Shown piece after piece: positions 47,942 to 58,323 of a stretch of DNA of 64,000 nt. Position 1 is the stretch's first letter. Every line of letters starts with the position of its first letter. The notes under the pieces are model-generated. The model had not been told where the DNA came from. It saw nothing but the letters and a program-made list of their open reading frames with translations, and searched no databases. The translations under genes and the position numbers were made by a program. The stretch is from Pseudomonas putida. Its GTDB lineage: Bacteria > Pseudomonadota > Gammaproteobacteria > Pseudomonadales > Pseudomonadaceae. Location of the stretch: the NCBI RefSeq assembly GCF_028682175.1, contig NZ_JANHKS010000006.1, forward strand, positions 124,001 to 188,000, written 5' to 3'.

Positions 47942-48712
47942 GGTATCCAGGATAACGGGGTACTGCGTCGGCGCCATTCCCAGCTCGCGGCGGAACATGT
48001 CGCTGAAACTGCTGGGCGAGTAGCCCATGGAGCGGGCGATGGTGCTGACCGGAACGCCCTGAATGATCTCGGCCACCGCAGTAGCCAGTTGCACCTGCCT
48101 GCGCCACTCGGCGAAGCCCATGCCCAGCACGCCCTGAAACAGCCGCGACAAGGTCCGCACGCTGGCCCCGGCATTCTCGGCATGCTGCTCGAACGACACA
48201 TCGATGGAAGGCTCGATCATCACCGCCTGACAGACATTCATCAGCCGCCGGTCGCTCTCGTCAGGCATCGGCACCTTGAGCAGTGAACGTCGGGCGCGCT
48301 TAAGCTCCAGCAGCGCCAGATTGACCAGCGCCTCGTAGTAGGCCGAATCCTTGTCCTCTTCAGCCACCAGATTGACGATCAACTCGCGCAGCAGACGCGC
48401 TACCTCCAGCACCTGAACCGTCGGCTCCAGGGTCTGCGCAAGCGCCGGGCGCAGGTAGATATTGCGCATCTCAAGGTCCGAAACCACGCGGATCCCGTGG
48501 GGCACACCCGGCGGCAACCACACCGCACGCTGGGGAGGCACGACCAGCGCCTCGCTGGGCGTCTCGACCCACATCACGCCTGACATCGCATACAGGACCT
48601 GCCCCCATTCATGCTCATGGGGCTCGATGTACAGGCCACGAGGGTAAGTACGCGAGACCCGTTGCACGGGAACGGCGGTGTCAGTGAGATCGGGCGGGGC
48701 GGCGATGGCCAT
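47936..48712 (-). CDS. AraC-family regulator with cupin sensor domain
   Basis: 258 residues. The N-terminal cupin (about residues 20-120) shows GLYIEPHEHEWGQVLYAMSG and WLPPGVPHGIRVV; the C-terminal AraC DNA-binding domain has two helix-turn-helix units (NAGASVRTLSRLFQGVLGMG and VSTIARSMGYSPSSFSDMF). The TAG stop lies in the REP palindrome downstream. It follows chpC by 40 bp on the same strand. P. aeruginosa has an AraC gene (chpD) at that place, so it may be the equivalent, but cotranscription is unproven. Confidence 0.88.
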   Translation of the reverse strand: MAIAAPPDLTDTAVPVQRVSRTYPRGLYIEPHEHEWGQVLYAMSGVMWVETPSEALVVPPQRAVWLPPGVPHGIRVVSDLEMRNIYLRPALAQTLEPTVQVLEVARLLRELIVNLVAEEDKDSAYYEALVNLALLELKRARRSLLKVPMPDESDRRLMNVCQAVMIEPSIDVSFEQHAENAGASVRTLSRLFQGVLGMGFAEWRRQVQLATAVAEIIQGVPVSTIARSMGYSPSSFSDMFRRELGMAPTQYPVILDTP

Positions 48713-48752
48713 GATGGTGACCGGTACGAATCTAAAGAGGCAATGTTAGCGG

Positions 48753-49244
48753 CTAGATCCCCAGCCCCGCCACCTGCACCAGCCCGGCATCCACCAGCCG
48801 CTGCTCCAGCGCTACCAGGTCCGGCACCTTGGCGACGGTATCCCCGACTTGTACCGCCGCCAGTTCAAGCTCGCTGAGCGGCACATCGACGTAACTCAAC
48901 TGATTGTCGAGCTTGCACGAGCGCGGGATGCCCTGGGTCAGCAGCGCGATGAACTTGAGGTCCGGCCGCCCGCCCAGTGCATTGAGGACGACGATCCGTG
49001 CACGGCCACCCACACGGGCGCGGCTGCCGCACGCGGCTTCGAAGCTCAGCAGCGGCAGGCTGCGGTTGCGCCAGTTGATCGGCCCCAGGTACCACTGGGG
49101 CGCGGCAGGGTCGGCGATGCTGTCCTGATAGTCGATCAGCTCGGCAACAGCCACGTTGGGCAGCAGCAGACTGCGATCGCTCAAGGGAATGAGCAAGCCG
49201 GTGAGACTGGTCAGGCGCGCGGCCTGGGTGGTGCCGTCAGACAT
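48753..49244 (-). CDS. chpC: ChpC, CheW-like adaptor of the pilus chemosensory system
   Basis: 163 residues from the ATG at 49244. A CheW-like SH3-type domain: GLLIPLSDRSLLLPNVAVAE, then YLGPINWRNRSLPLLSFEAA, then RIVVLNALGGRPDLKFIALL. The start overlaps the chpA stop by eight bases, so it is translationally coupled to chpA. In P. aeruginosa ChpC links extra receptors to the Chp kinase. There is no room for a chpB methylesterase between chpA and chpC. Confidence 0.86.
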   Translation of the reverse strand: MSDGTTQAARLTSLTGLLIPLSDRSLLLPNVAVAELIDYQDSIADPAAPQWYLGPINWRNRSLPLLSFEAACGSRARVGGRARIVVLNALGGRPDLKFIALLTQGIPRSCKLDNQLSYVDVPLSELELAAVQVGDTVAKVPDLVALEQRLVDAGLVQVAGLGI

Positions 49245-52200
49245 GGGCCTGGCTCCAGTGGGCGATGCTCTCAAGCAACGCCGCCTCTTGATAAGGCTTG
49301 CTCATGTAGTCGTTCACGCCGAGCGCCATGGCCCGGTCACGATGCTTCTGCCCGGAGCGCGAGGTAATCATGATGATCGGCAGGTGTTTGAGCGATTCGT
49401 CCGCGCGGACCTTGCTGGCGACCTCGAAGCCGTCCATGCGCGGCATCTCGATGTCCAGCAGCATGACGTCCGGTGTGTGTTCCTGCAGCAGGGCCATGGC
49501 ATCGACCCCGTCCTTGGCGGTCACCACGTTCATGCCGTTGCGCTCCAGCAAACGCCCGGTGACCTTGCGCACCGTGACCGAGTCATCCACCACCATCACC
49601 AGCAAAGGTCGCGCCTGTTCAGCCTCGACATAGGGCGTCGGCGTCTGCCCGGAAACGTGCAGCGCCAGCAATCGCGAATGGAAGCGGCGGATATGGGCGA
49701 ACAGGTCGAGAATCAGCACCACCCGGCCATCACCCAGGATCGTCGCGCCGGACACACCCGGCACCGTCGCGAACTGCGCCCCGAGATTCTTCACCACGAT
49801 TTCCCGCGAGCCCGCCAGCGCATCCACCTGCACCGCCACCCACTGGTCATGCACATGCACCAGCAGCACCGGCAGCGGTTGGGTCTGGCCGATCAACCGG
49901 GGCGGCTGGCCGTTGTTCAGCAGTTCGCCCAGGTAACGCAATTCATAGCTGCGCTCGCCGTATTGATAACGCGGCGGCGCCGACTGGTAATAGGCCTCCA
50001 GCTCGCTGGGCAAAACCCGCACGATGCCTTCGATGCTGTTCAGCGGCACGGCGTACTGCTCTTCACCGCATTGCACCATCAACGCGCGGTTGACCGAAAC
50101 CGAGAACGGCAGGCGAATGCGGAAACGCGCGCCCTGCCCCGACTTCGAATCGATGACCATCGAGCCGCCCAGTTCCTTGACCTCGGCGTGCACCACGTCC
50201 ATCCCCACGCCCCGCCCGGAAATCTGGGTGATGGTTTCAGCGGTAGAAAACCCCGCCTGCAGGATGAACTGCAAGGTGTCGTGCTCGCTCAGTTCGGCAT
50301 CCGGGCTGATCAGGCCACGCTTGATCGCCTTGCGCCGAACGGCTTCGAAGTCGACCCCCGCGCCGTCGTCGCTCATCTCGATGACGATGTCACCGCCTTC
50401 GTGGGCCAGGCTCAGGGTGATGTGGCCGGTTTCCGGCTTGCCCTTGGCCTGGCGTTTTTCGCCGGTTTCAAGGCCGTGGTCGATGGCGTTGCGCAGCATG
50501 TGCTCCAGCGGCGCGACCATGCGCTCCAGCACGTTGCGATCCATCTCGCCTTCGGCGTTGATCACATCGAAGCGGACTTTCTTGTTCAGCTCGTTCGACA
50601 CCTGCCGCACGATCCGGCGCAAGCGCGGCACCATTCGCTCGAACGGCACCATGCGCGTGCGCATCAGGTTTTCCTGAAGCTGGGTGTTCACCCGCGCCTG
50701 TTGCTGCAACAGGGTTTCGGCTTCGTGGGCACGGGTGTCGAGGGTTTCCTTGAGGTCCATCAGGTCCGAGGCGGACTCGAACAGCGCCCGGGACAGCTGC
50801 TGGAGCTGGGAATGGCGATCCATCTCCAGCGGGTCGAATTCTTCATAGCCCATCTGCTCGGCCTGCCGGTCGCGGCTGAGAATCCGGCCCTGGGTTTCCA
50901 TGTCCAGACGCCGCAGTTGGTCGCGCATCCGTTCGATGGTGGTTTCCATTTCGGCCAGGGTCACCTGTGCGTCGCTGACCTGCTGCTCGATGCGCCCACG
51001 AAAGATCGAGGTTTCCCCGGCCAGGTTGACCAGGTCTTCCAGATCTTCGGCAGGCACCTTGACCATTTCAGGTCCGGGGCGCTCGGCATCGGGATCTGCC
51101 GCAGGCGTTGCAGGCTCGGAAAAAGGCGGCGCCACGGCCAGCGGCTCTTCAACCGGTTTGCTGACAACCTCCTGAATCGCACCCGAGGACGAGTAGTGGG
51201 AAATGCTGTCGATCAGCAACGCGGGGTTGGGCAACGGCTCGTAGCCGCGCACCGCATCGACCATGTCGGCGAGCATGTCGTGGCCGCTTTGCAACAGGCC
51301 GTTGAGCAAGGCGCTGTTCTTCAGCGACCCGCTCGAAAGCCCCTCGTACAGCGACTCAAGCTCGTGGGCCAGGTCACCGATGGGCGCAATCTCGACCATC
51401 CGCGCGCCGCCCTTGAGGGTGTGCAGGTCGCGCAGCAGGTTCTCCACTTCGACGGTGTTCTGCGGGTCGGCCTGCCAGCGCACCAGCGCGGCACTGGAGC
51501 TTTCGATGATGTCGTCGGCTTCTTCGAGGAAGATTTCCAGCAACTCGGGATCGCGCTCATCCAGCGGCTGGATCATCGACCCGACGTTACGCGCTTCGCC
51601 CTCCTGGGGCAGCACATAACAGTTGTTCTGGCGAAACTCGCGAATCGCCGCGATCAGCGATTCCGGGTCAGCCAGTTGCGCCCGGTTCTGCAACTGTTCG
51701 AGCATCAGTGCCAACGCGTCGTGGCTATCCACCAGCAGGTCGGCCAACCGGGACGAATAGCTGCAACGCTTGTCGGTCAGCGCTTCGTAGAGGGATTCCA
51801 GCTCGTGGCCCAGATCGGCCACCGGCCCGATTTCCGCCATCCGCGCACCGCCCTTGAGGGTGTGCAGGTCGCGCTGCAGGGAAGACAGCGGCAACGGATT
51901 GTCCGGGTCTGCCAGCCAGCGTTGCAGGGCCTGGCCCGCGCCTTCGAGGATGTCGACGGCCTCTTCGAGGAAGATGTCGACGATTTCCTGATCCAGCCCA
52001 TCCTGAGGCGCTTGCGTGCTCGCGAGGCTGTCGGTGGCCTGGCTCAGCTCGGTGACCTCAGTCGCCAGGCCGCCATTGCCCTTGATCACGCCCATGGCAT
52101 CGGGGTCCAGCCCTTCTTCCAGCAGATCGCGCAGGGCCTGCACACGTTGCGGACAAGGCTGCACCTGCTGCCCGGCCGCTACCTGGTCGAGCATGTTGAT

Positions 52201-55200
52201 CAGTTCTTCATGGGCATTTTCCGCCTCATGGAAAAACCGCTCGCTGACCGCAAGGCTGCTCTCTTCCACCGCGCCGTACAGGTCCAGCAGCGCCTCGCAC
52301 AGTTCGTCCACCTGAGGCAGATCGGCCATGTGCGCACCGTGACCGAGCATGGTCAGCTCGTCGAGCAGTGCGTTGAGTTCCTGGCGCTCGCCGGGGTGTT
52401 GCCGCCAGCGTTTGAGCAGGCTTTCGGCGTCCAGCAGGATGTCCATGCCTTCGGCCAGAAAACTTGCCAGCAGCTGCGGATTGCGACGACTGCGCAGGCC
52501 GTTCTTGTCGTCATTCAGGACATCGGCCATGCGCGCCGCCAGCAACGCTTGAGCGTCAGAAATGAGCGTCGAAGCCCCTTCGATCGGCATCAGCGGGTCG
52601 ATTCTCAGCTGTGCCAGGCCTTGGTAAAACAATGGCGGTGCCTGGCGCAACAACTCAAGTTCCGGCGCGCCGACGGCGATCTGGTTGGTCTTGTACTCGC
52701 GCACCAGCGTGTCCAGCGGCGTTGCCAGCTCTGCCATCGGCAGCACGCCGGCCATGTAGGCGCTGCCTTTGAGGGTGTGCAGCGCACGCAGCAGTTCGTC
52801 GCTGAAAATGGGCGATTCGTCGCCCTCGCTCATGTCCAGATAGCGGGTGAAGGTGTCGAGGTGGGTCTGGGCTTCCTGGCGGAAGATCTCCAGCAATTGC
52901 GGATCGAAGCCTTCGTCTTTCGGCTCTGGAGTTGTCCTGGTGGCCACCGGCTCAGGCTCGACCCGTTCGCCCTGGGCCAGCGCGTGAGCGCGAGCGGCCA
53001 GCAGGTCAACGTCGTCGCGCTGGCGCTGGACGTCTTCGGCAAAGTCGCGGATCACGTCCGGCAATAGGGTTTGTACGTCTGTCAGCAGTTGCCGGACCTG
53101 TTCATCTGGCGTGACGCTGCGTTCCAGCACGCGGTTGAGCAGGTTTTCCACCGCCCAGGAAAGCTCGCTCAGCACCAGGGCCCGCACCATGCGCCCACTG
53201 CCCTTGAGGGTGTGGAATGCACGGCGGATTTCACTCAAGGCAGAGGAATTCTCGCCATCGGCCAGCCAGCGCGGCAGGTATTCGTGCAGCGCTTCGAGCA
53301 CCTCGTCGGCTTCTTCAAGGAAGACGTCGCGCAGCTCGTCGTCCACCGGCGGCTCGTCCTTGGGCGGCGGCAGCAGGCTGGCGGGCACGTGCCGCGCCGG
53401 CGGGTTGACCTTCGACAAGGGGCTGGCCAGCACCTCGGCGAGGCTCTTGCTCGGGCTGACCAGCGCCTGGCGGTCATGCAGTTCGTTCAACTCGTCGTCG
53501 CTGATGACCTGTTCCAGCACTGGCACTTCGACGGTTTCGGCGGCCGGCGAATAACCCAGCCGGGCAAGGCTTTCCTGGGCCAGGTCCAGCACATGCTCGC
53601 CCGGCGCTTCCGGATCCTCGGCCATGCGTTCGAGGTAATACTCGATGCCGATGATGACATCGGCCAGATGATCCAGCTGGGAAACCGCAGGCTTCTGCTC
53701 GCTGCCCAGCAAATGGGTGACGATGTACTCGTTGCACGCCGCCAGCAGGCTGGAGGCGCGGGCCAAGGGAATCATCGCCAGCGCGCCACGCACCTGAATC
53801 AGTTGCGCAGACAACGGCGCCAGACGCTCGCGGTTAAGGCCATCATCGAAGTAATCGTCGATCACGTCCTTGGCCTGTTGCAGCACGACCCGCGTTTCCT
53901 TGATCACCAACTGGTGAATCTGGCTCAGGTCGGTGGTGGGCAACCGGCTTTCTTCCGGGCTGCTCTGATCCACCGTCCCGGCCATGCCAGCCAGCGTAGC
54001 CTCGACGTAGAGCAAGGCCCCGGCGACGTCCATCAGTGTCGGATCGCTGGGCTCGCGCTGCCCTTGAGCCATGCCCTGGACCACGGTCAGTTGATCGATG
54101 ATGACCTTGCGCGGCTGGCCGAAACCCAGCACCGCCAGGGTGTCGGCGATCTGTCGCAGCGGCGGCAACAGGCTGTTGAGTTCGCTGACGTGCTGGCGAT
54201 CGCCGCGCACGAAGACGTCGAGCCGTTCCTTGGTGCGCACCAGTTCGTCGCACAGGGCGATGATGACCGAGCGCATCGCATCGCGGTCCGGCCCGGCCAT
54301 GCGTGCGCGCTCTTCATCGACCAGCGCGCTTTCCGGCAAGGCTTCGGCGAGCCCGTAGTCGTCCTTCAAATCAATCATCCTCTGGGCCTGGCTGTCTGAC
54401 TTTGCGATGTAAAACAGCAGGCTTTTCAGCAGTTCGTCCGGCGCCGGCTGGTTGATGCCGGCAATGCCCTGTTCCAGCAGGCGCTTGAGTTCCTTGTCGG
54501 CATCCTTGAACAGACTGCGCAGCGCCGGACTGTTGGTGAAGTTGCCGTCGGCCATGGTCTCGGACAATGCCGAAGCGATGCGCCACAACGGTTCGAGCGG
54601 CGCGCCCTTGCACAGCGTTTCGAGGCGGGTGAAGACTTTACTCATGTAACCGAGCTGGGTCTGCACATCCTGCTCGCGCAGCAGCCCGACCAGCGCAGTT
54701 TGCAGGGTGTGTCGCAATTTTCGCAGTTTGGCAGGCAACTCGGGGCTGTCGCGCTCGGCCAGGGCATCGGCGCCCAGTTCCGGAATCGACAGCAGTTGCG
54801 GGGCAAACAGGCTGGTTTCGGTGAGCAGGCTCTCGCCACGGGCGCTGCGCAGGTCGTTGAGCAAAGGCAGCACCACCAGCGGCAGGTCACGGCGGGCCGA
54901 ATGCACGCGGTCCAGGTACACCGGCAACTGGCTCATCGCCTGGTTGAGCAACTGCACGGCCTCAGCTTCCTGCGCCACATGCCCTTGTTGCAGGGCGAGC
55001 GCCAGTTGCTCGATTTCCTCGGCGAACAGGGCCGCGCCGTAGAACTCGATGATCTGCAGGCTGCCGTGCACCTGATGGATGAAATCCAGGCAGACTTCCA
55101 GGCTCGACGGGTCATGGGGGCGCGCGACAAAGGCGTCCAGCGCCTGCCGGGCGTGCTTGAGGGTTTCGCCTATTTCGCCCTTGACCCACTCCAGGGCCAC

Positions 55201-55221
55201 GTAGTCGTGACGGTCAGCCAT
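49237..55221 (-). CDS. chpA: ChpA hybrid chemotaxis kinase with multiple phosphotransfer domains
   Basis: 1994 residues, one of the largest bacterial kinases. The N-terminal two thirds hold Hpt-like domains; four have the full HTLKG motif with His at about 670, 815, 1120 and 1267, and earlier ones are degenerate (HQVHGSLQI near residue 50). Then come the CheA dimerisation and ATPase parts (HMLRNAIDHGLETGEKRQ near 1575, MSDDGAGVDFEAVR, GRGVGMDVVHAEV), a CheW-like regulatory domain, and a C-terminal receiver with Asp1923 (VMLLDIEMPRMDG). It phosphorylates PilG and PilH to control pilus extension and retraction. Confidence 0.95.
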   Translation of the reverse strand: MADRHDYVALEWVKGEIGETLKHARQALDAFVARPHDPSSLEVCLDFIHQVHGSLQIIEFYGAALFAEEIEQLALALQQGHVAQEAEAVQLLNQAMSQLPVYLDRVHSARRDLPLVVLPLLNDLRSARGESLLTETSLFAPQLLSIPELGADALAERDSPELPAKLRKLRHTLQTALVGLLREQDVQTQLGYMSKVFTRLETLCKGAPLEPLWRIASALSETMADGNFTNSPALRSLFKDADKELKRLLEQGIAGINQPAPDELLKSLLFYIAKSDSQAQRMIDLKDDYGLAEALPESALVDEERARMAGPDRDAMRSVIIALCDELVRTKERLDVFVRGDRQHVSELNSLLPPLRQIADTLAVLGFGQPRKVIIDQLTVVQGMAQGQREPSDPTLMDVAGALLYVEATLAGMAGTVDQSSPEESRLPTTDLSQIHQLVIKETRVVLQQAKDVIDDYFDDGLNRERLAPLSAQLIQVRGALAMIPLARASSLLAACNEYIVTHLLGSEQKPAVSQLDHLADVIIGIEYYLERMAEDPEAPGEHVLDLAQESLARLGYSPAAETVEVPVLEQVISDDELNELHDRQALVSPSKSLAEVLASPLSKVNPPARHVPASLLPPPKDEPPVDDELRDVFLEEADEVLEALHEYLPRWLADGENSSALSEIRRAFHTLKGSGRMVRALVLSELSWAVENLLNRVLERSVTPDEQVRQLLTDVQTLLPDVIRDFAEDVQRQRDDVDLLAARAHALAQGERVEPEPVATRTTPEPKDEGFDPQLLEIFRQEAQTHLDTFTRYLDMSEGDESPIFSDELLRALHTLKGSAYMAGVLPMAELATPLDTLVREYKTNQIAVGAPELELLRQAPPLFYQGLAQLRIDPLMPIEGASTLISDAQALLAARMADVLNDDKNGLRSRRNPQLLASFLAEGMDILLDAESLLKRWRQHPGERQELNALLDELTMLGHGAHMADLPQVDELCEALLDLYGAVEESSLAVSERFFHEAENAHEELINMLDQVAAGQQVQPCPQRVQALRDLLEEGLDPDAMGVIKGNGGLATEVTELSQATDSLASTQAPQDGLDQEIVDIFLEEAVDILEGAGQALQRWLADPDNPLPLSSLQRDLHTLKGGARMAEIGPVADLGHELESLYEALTDKRCSYSSRLADLLVDSHDALALMLEQLQNRAQLADPESLIAAIREFRQNNCYVLPQEGEARNVGSMIQPLDERDPELLEIFLEEADDIIESSSAALVRWQADPQNTVEVENLLRDLHTLKGGARMVEIAPIGDLAHELESLYEGLSSGSLKNSALLNGLLQSGHDMLADMVDAVRGYEPLPNPALLIDSISHYSSSGAIQEVVSKPVEEPLAVAPPFSEPATPAADPDAERPGPEMVKVPAEDLEDLVNLAGETSIFRGRIEQQVSDAQVTLAEMETTIERMRDQLRRLDMETQGRILSRDRQAEQMGYEEFDPLEMDRHSQLQQLSRALFESASDLMDLKETLDTRAHEAETLLQQQARVNTQLQENLMRTRMVPFERMVPRLRRIVRQVSNELNKKVRFDVINAEGEMDRNVLERMVAPLEHMLRNAIDHGLETGEKRQAKGKPETGHITLSLAHEGGDIVIEMSDDGAGVDFEAVRRKAIKRGLISPDAELSEHDTLQFILQAGFSTAETITQISGRGVGMDVVHAEVKELGGSMVIDSKSGQGARFRIRLPFSVSVNRALMVQCGEEQYAVPLNSIEGIVRVLPSELEAYYQSAPPRYQYGERSYELRYLGELLNNGQPPRLIGQTQPLPVLLVHVHDQWVAVQVDALAGSREIVVKNLGAQFATVPGVSGATILGDGRVVLILDLFAHIRRFHSRLLALHVSGQTPTPYVEAEQARPLLVMVVDDSVTVRKVTGRLLERNGMNVVTAKDGVDAMALLQEHTPDVMLLDIEMPRMDGFEVASKVRADESLKHLPIIMITSRSGQKHRDRAMALGVNDYMSKPYQEAALLESIAHWSQAHV

Positions 55222-55257
55222 GCTGGCTCCAGTTGCCCAAATGGTACGGCGTGACGA

Positions 55258-57300
55258 TCAATGCTGATCCCGCGAGGCCGGCAGCGTGAAACCGGACACC
55301 GTGCGGCGCATCTCGCTGGCCATTTTCGCAAGGTTGCCCATGCTTTTTGCCGTGGCGGCCGTGCCGGAGGTGGTCTGGGTGGTGGTCTCCTGGATGACGG
55401 TCATGGTCGAGGAAATCTGCCGACCCAGCGCCACCTGCTGCTGGGCGGCATTGGTGATGCTTTCGACCAGCGCCGCCAGCACTTTGGAAACCCCTTCGAT
55501 TTCCTCCAGCGCCACCCCTGCATCCTGCGCCAATCGCGCGCCACGCACCACTTCGGTGGTGGTCTGCTCCATGGAGATTACCGCTTCGTTGGTGTCATTT
55601 TGAATCGCACGCACCAGGGTTTCGATCTGCTTGGTGGCCGAGGACGAACGTTCGGCCAGCCGCTGCACCTCGTCCGCCACCACGGCAAAGCCGCGACCGG
55701 CATCACCGGCCATGGATGCCTGGATCGCCGCGTTCAAGGCCAAGATATTGGTCTGGTCGGCAATGTCGTCGATCAGGCTGACAATGTCGCCAATTTCCTG
55801 AGAGGACTCACCCAGGCGTTTGATCCGCTTCGATGTGTCCTGAATCTGCTCGCGAATGTTGTCCATGCCGTTGATGGTGTTGTGGACCACCTCATTGCCC
55901 TTGTTGGCGATCGCCACCGAGCGTTCGGCGACCGCCACCGACTCAGACGCGTTGGCCGAAACCTGCTGCACCGACCGGGACATGTCGTTGACCGCGTTGG
56001 ACGCCGCCGCGATCTGCAACGCCTGGTGCTCGGACGCCGCCGCCAGTTGGGTCGCGGTGGTCTGGGTGTCCTTGACCGCGCCGAACACCTGTTCAGCGGT
56101 GAGGTTGATGGTCGCCACCAGCTCGCGCAACTGGTCGATGGAGTAGTTGATGGAATCAGCGATGGCGCCGGTGAAATCCTCGGTCACCGAAGCGGCCACC
56201 GTCAGGTCGCCATCGGCCAGGTCTTCGATCTCATCGAGCAGGCGCATGATCGCGGTCTGGTTGCGTTCGTTTTTCTCGGCGGTTTCCCGCAACTGGCGGT
56301 TGGTTTCCCGCACCATCACCAGGCCGATGAGAATGATCGACGCCAGCGCCAGCAGGCCCAGGATGTAGCCGCCGTAGCTGTTGGTGGCGCGGCCTCCGGC
56401 CAGGTGCTCGAAGCTGTTGGCCAGTACCGAGGCTTCATCGAGCAGGGTCTGCGACAGGGTGAAGATATTGCTCGACGCCTCGCGCACTTCCAGCAATTCC
56501 GGCGAGGTTTCCAGAATTTCGTCTACCGATCCCGACACGAACTGGAACAGCTCGGCGATATCGGCCAGCCGTGCGCGGGCGTCCTTGTCCTCGACCTGGG
56601 TGATTTTCAAGGTCGCGTTGCCTTCGAGCATGCCATTGAGCACACGCCCGAACTGCGTGGCGTCGCGACCAAAGGCGTCGGCGGCCTGGACGGCGGTTTC
56701 GTCGCCGGACAGCACGGTATTCACCGCGCCCAGGATGCGCTCGGCCAGCAGTGATTGACGCTGGGCCAGCGCGACCTGGCTGGCGGGGGCGCGGTTTTGC
56801 AGCAGAATATCGACAACCTTCTCCGACTCGATCTGCAACTGCGGAATGGTCTCGGCCAGCGTCGCCGCCACCTGGTGAAGGGACAGCACCGTCTGCTCGC
56901 GGGAAAGAATCACATCGGTGCTTTTTCGCAGATTTTCCCAGTCGTTCTGCACTGCTTTCAGTTCATCGGTGACTTCAGCGGGTGCGGCGGGCAATCCGGT
57001 GTTCTTGTCGCCCTTCTTCAGGTACTGCCAGCGGGTGTCGAAATCGTTGCGCGAATCGGCCAGCAACTTGAACGCCGCAGCCTTGCCGGTGGCGGCTTCC
57101 GAAGCGTTCTTGGCGATACGCTGGGACAGTACGCGCAACTCGCCGGCATGGCCGATGTACTGCTTGTCGTAGTTGGACTGGGTGCTCAGGTACGCGAAGT
57201 TGACGAACAGCAGCATGATGAACACGATCAGGCCGACAAACAGCGCGATAATCAGCGAACGGCTGCGAGCGCCTTCAAGGGACTTGCCGGTATTACTCAT
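55258..57300 (-). CDS. pilJ: PilJ methyl-accepting chemotaxis receptor
   Basis: 680 residues. TM1 is about residues 15-37 ([20 protein letters not shown]), a periplasmic region of about 270 residues has two PilJ-type repeats ([20 protein letters not shown] and later [20 protein letters not shown]), and TM2 is near residues 311-332. A HAMP-like linker and the signalling tip follow ([20 protein letters not shown], near residue 515). It signals to ChpA through PilI/ChpC. The next gene is chpA 36 bp away; the methyltransferase pilK normally found between them is absent. Confidence 0.94.
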   Translation of the reverse strand: MSNTGKSLEGARSRSLIIALFVGLIVFIMLLFVNFAYLSTQSNYDKQYIGHAGELRVLSQRIAKNASEAATGKAAAFKLLADSRNDFDTRWQYLKKGDKNTGLPAAPAEVTDELKAVQNDWENLRKSTDVILSREQTVLSLHQVAATLAETIPQLQIESEKVVDILLQNRAPASQVALAQRQSLLAERILGAVNTVLSGDETAVQAADAFGRDATQFGRVLNGMLEGNATLKITQVEDKDARARLADIAELFQFVSGSVDEILETSPELLEVREASSNIFTLSQTLLDEASVLANSFEHLAGGRATNSYGGYILGLLALASIILIGLVMVRETNRQLRETAEKNERNQTAIMRLLDEIEDLADGDLTVAASVTEDFTGAIADSINYSIDQLRELVATINLTAEQVFGAVKDTQTTATQLAAASEHQALQIAAASNAVNDMSRSVQQVSANASESVAVAERSVAIANKGNEVVHNTINGMDNIREQIQDTSKRIKRLGESSQEIGDIVSLIDDIADQTNILALNAAIQASMAGDAGRGFAVVADEVQRLAERSSSATKQIETLVRAIQNDTNEAVISMEQTTTEVVRGARLAQDAGVALEEIEGVSKVLAALVESITNAAQQQVALGRQISSTMTVIQETTTQTTSGTAATAKSMGNLAKMASEMRRTVSGFTLPASRDQH

Positions 57301-57360
57301 TTCTCAGGGCTCCGCCCGAAGATCGGTTGTGTTTTGCAGGAGCCGCAGTGCCGAAGTGAT

Positions 57361-57900
57361 TCACAGGGCAACATCCATGAACCCCGGCGACTGCACCAGG
57401 GCCCTTGGGCTGAACACCCGCCAGGCCTGTTCGCGCAGGAAGCGGCCCTGGATATAGGGCGAGATGTTCGGCTCGCTGTCACCGGCGAGTTCCGGCATCA
57501 GGCTGCGTTCGTTGAAATGCTGCATACCCAGCACCTCATCGACCAGCAGCCCGGCGAATACATCCTGATGATCGATCACCAGCACCCGCCGCTGCTTGCG
57601 CACCGCTGAAAGCTCGTGACCGAAGTAGGCGTGCAGGTCCATGACCGGCAGCAGGCGCCCGCGCAGGTTGGCGATGCCCCTGACCCACGGCTTGACGCCG
57701 GGAAGGGCGGCGCAACGAGGTTCGTGAAGGATCTCGTCGACCTCGCCCATGGGCGCCACATAGAGGCGCTCGCCCATGCGAAAGCCGATGCCGCTCCAGC
57801 CTTGCTGCCGGGTTTCCTGCAACGGCAGGCCGGCAGCCAGCGAGCGGCAACGCTGGTCGATGTCGAGCAGCAGGGCGAAGGCAGTCTGCGACTGGGCCAT
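57361..57900 (-). CDS. pilI: PilI, CheW-like adaptor
   Basis: 179 residues with a CheW domain: GIGFRMGERLYVAPMGEVDE, then VKPWVRGIANLRGRLLPVMD and RVLVIDHQDVFAGLLVDEVL. PilI couples PilJ to ChpA. It starts 15 bp after pilH, with which it is surely cotranscribed, and pilJ follows 60 bp on. Confidence 0.93.
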   Translation of the reverse strand: MAQSQTAFALLLDIDQRCRSLAAGLPLQETRQQGWSGIGFRMGERLYVAPMGEVDEILHEPRCAALPGVKPWVRGIANLRGRLLPVMDLHAYFGHELSAVRKQRRVLVIDHQDVFAGLLVDEVLGMQHFNERSLMPELAGDSEPNISPYIQGRFLREQAWRVFSPRALVQSPGFMDVAL

Positions 57901-57915
57901 GAACGCCAGCCGGCC

Positions 57916-58281
57916 TTAGCCTGCCAGGACCGCGTTCAGGGTTTTCATCAGGGTTTCTTCGTCCACAGGCTTGGTCAGGTAATCCCGCGCGCCCTGGCGT
58001 TTGCCCCAGACCTTGTCGGTTTCCTGATCCTTGGTGGTGATCATGATCACCGGGATCGTGTTGGTGTCGGCGTCCTTGGTCAGCTGACGGGTCGCCTGGA
58101 AGCCGTTGAGGCCAGGCATGACGATGTCCATCAATACCGCGTCGGGTTTTTCCTGGCGGGCCAGCGCCACGCCATCGGCACCGTTTTCAGCCTTGAGGAC
58201 TTCATGGCCGTGCTTTTCCAGCATGCCGGTCAGCTTGTACATTTCGGTCGGCGAATCATCGACGATCAGAATTCGAGCCAT
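57916..58281 (-). CDS. pilH: PilH single-domain response regulator
   Basis: 121 residues. Receiver fold: MARILIVDDSPTEMYKLTGM with the acidic pair, phosphorylated Asp52 in AVLMDIVMPGLNGFQ, then MITTKDQETDKVWGKRQGAR and the Lys in YLTKPVDEE. PilH acts with PilG in the Chp system, in P. aeruginosa favouring pilus retraction. It follows pilG by about 42 bp. Confidence 0.95.
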   Translation of the reverse strand: MARILIVDDSPTEMYKLTGMLEKHGHEVLKAENGADGVALARQEKPDAVLMDIVMPGLNGFQATRQLTKDADTNTIPVIMITTKDQETDKVWGKRQGARDYLTKPVDEETLMKTLNAVLAG

Positions 58282-58323
58282 GGTGCTTCCCCATACAAAC
58301 AGCCGCCCCGTGCGAGGTCGGCA

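Noticed and set aside
49156..53067. A 1303-codon open frame on the + strand opposite chpA
   Set aside because: It is the antisense shadow of a GC-rich gene: no start context, no known domain, and the minus strand encodes an unmistakable kinase.
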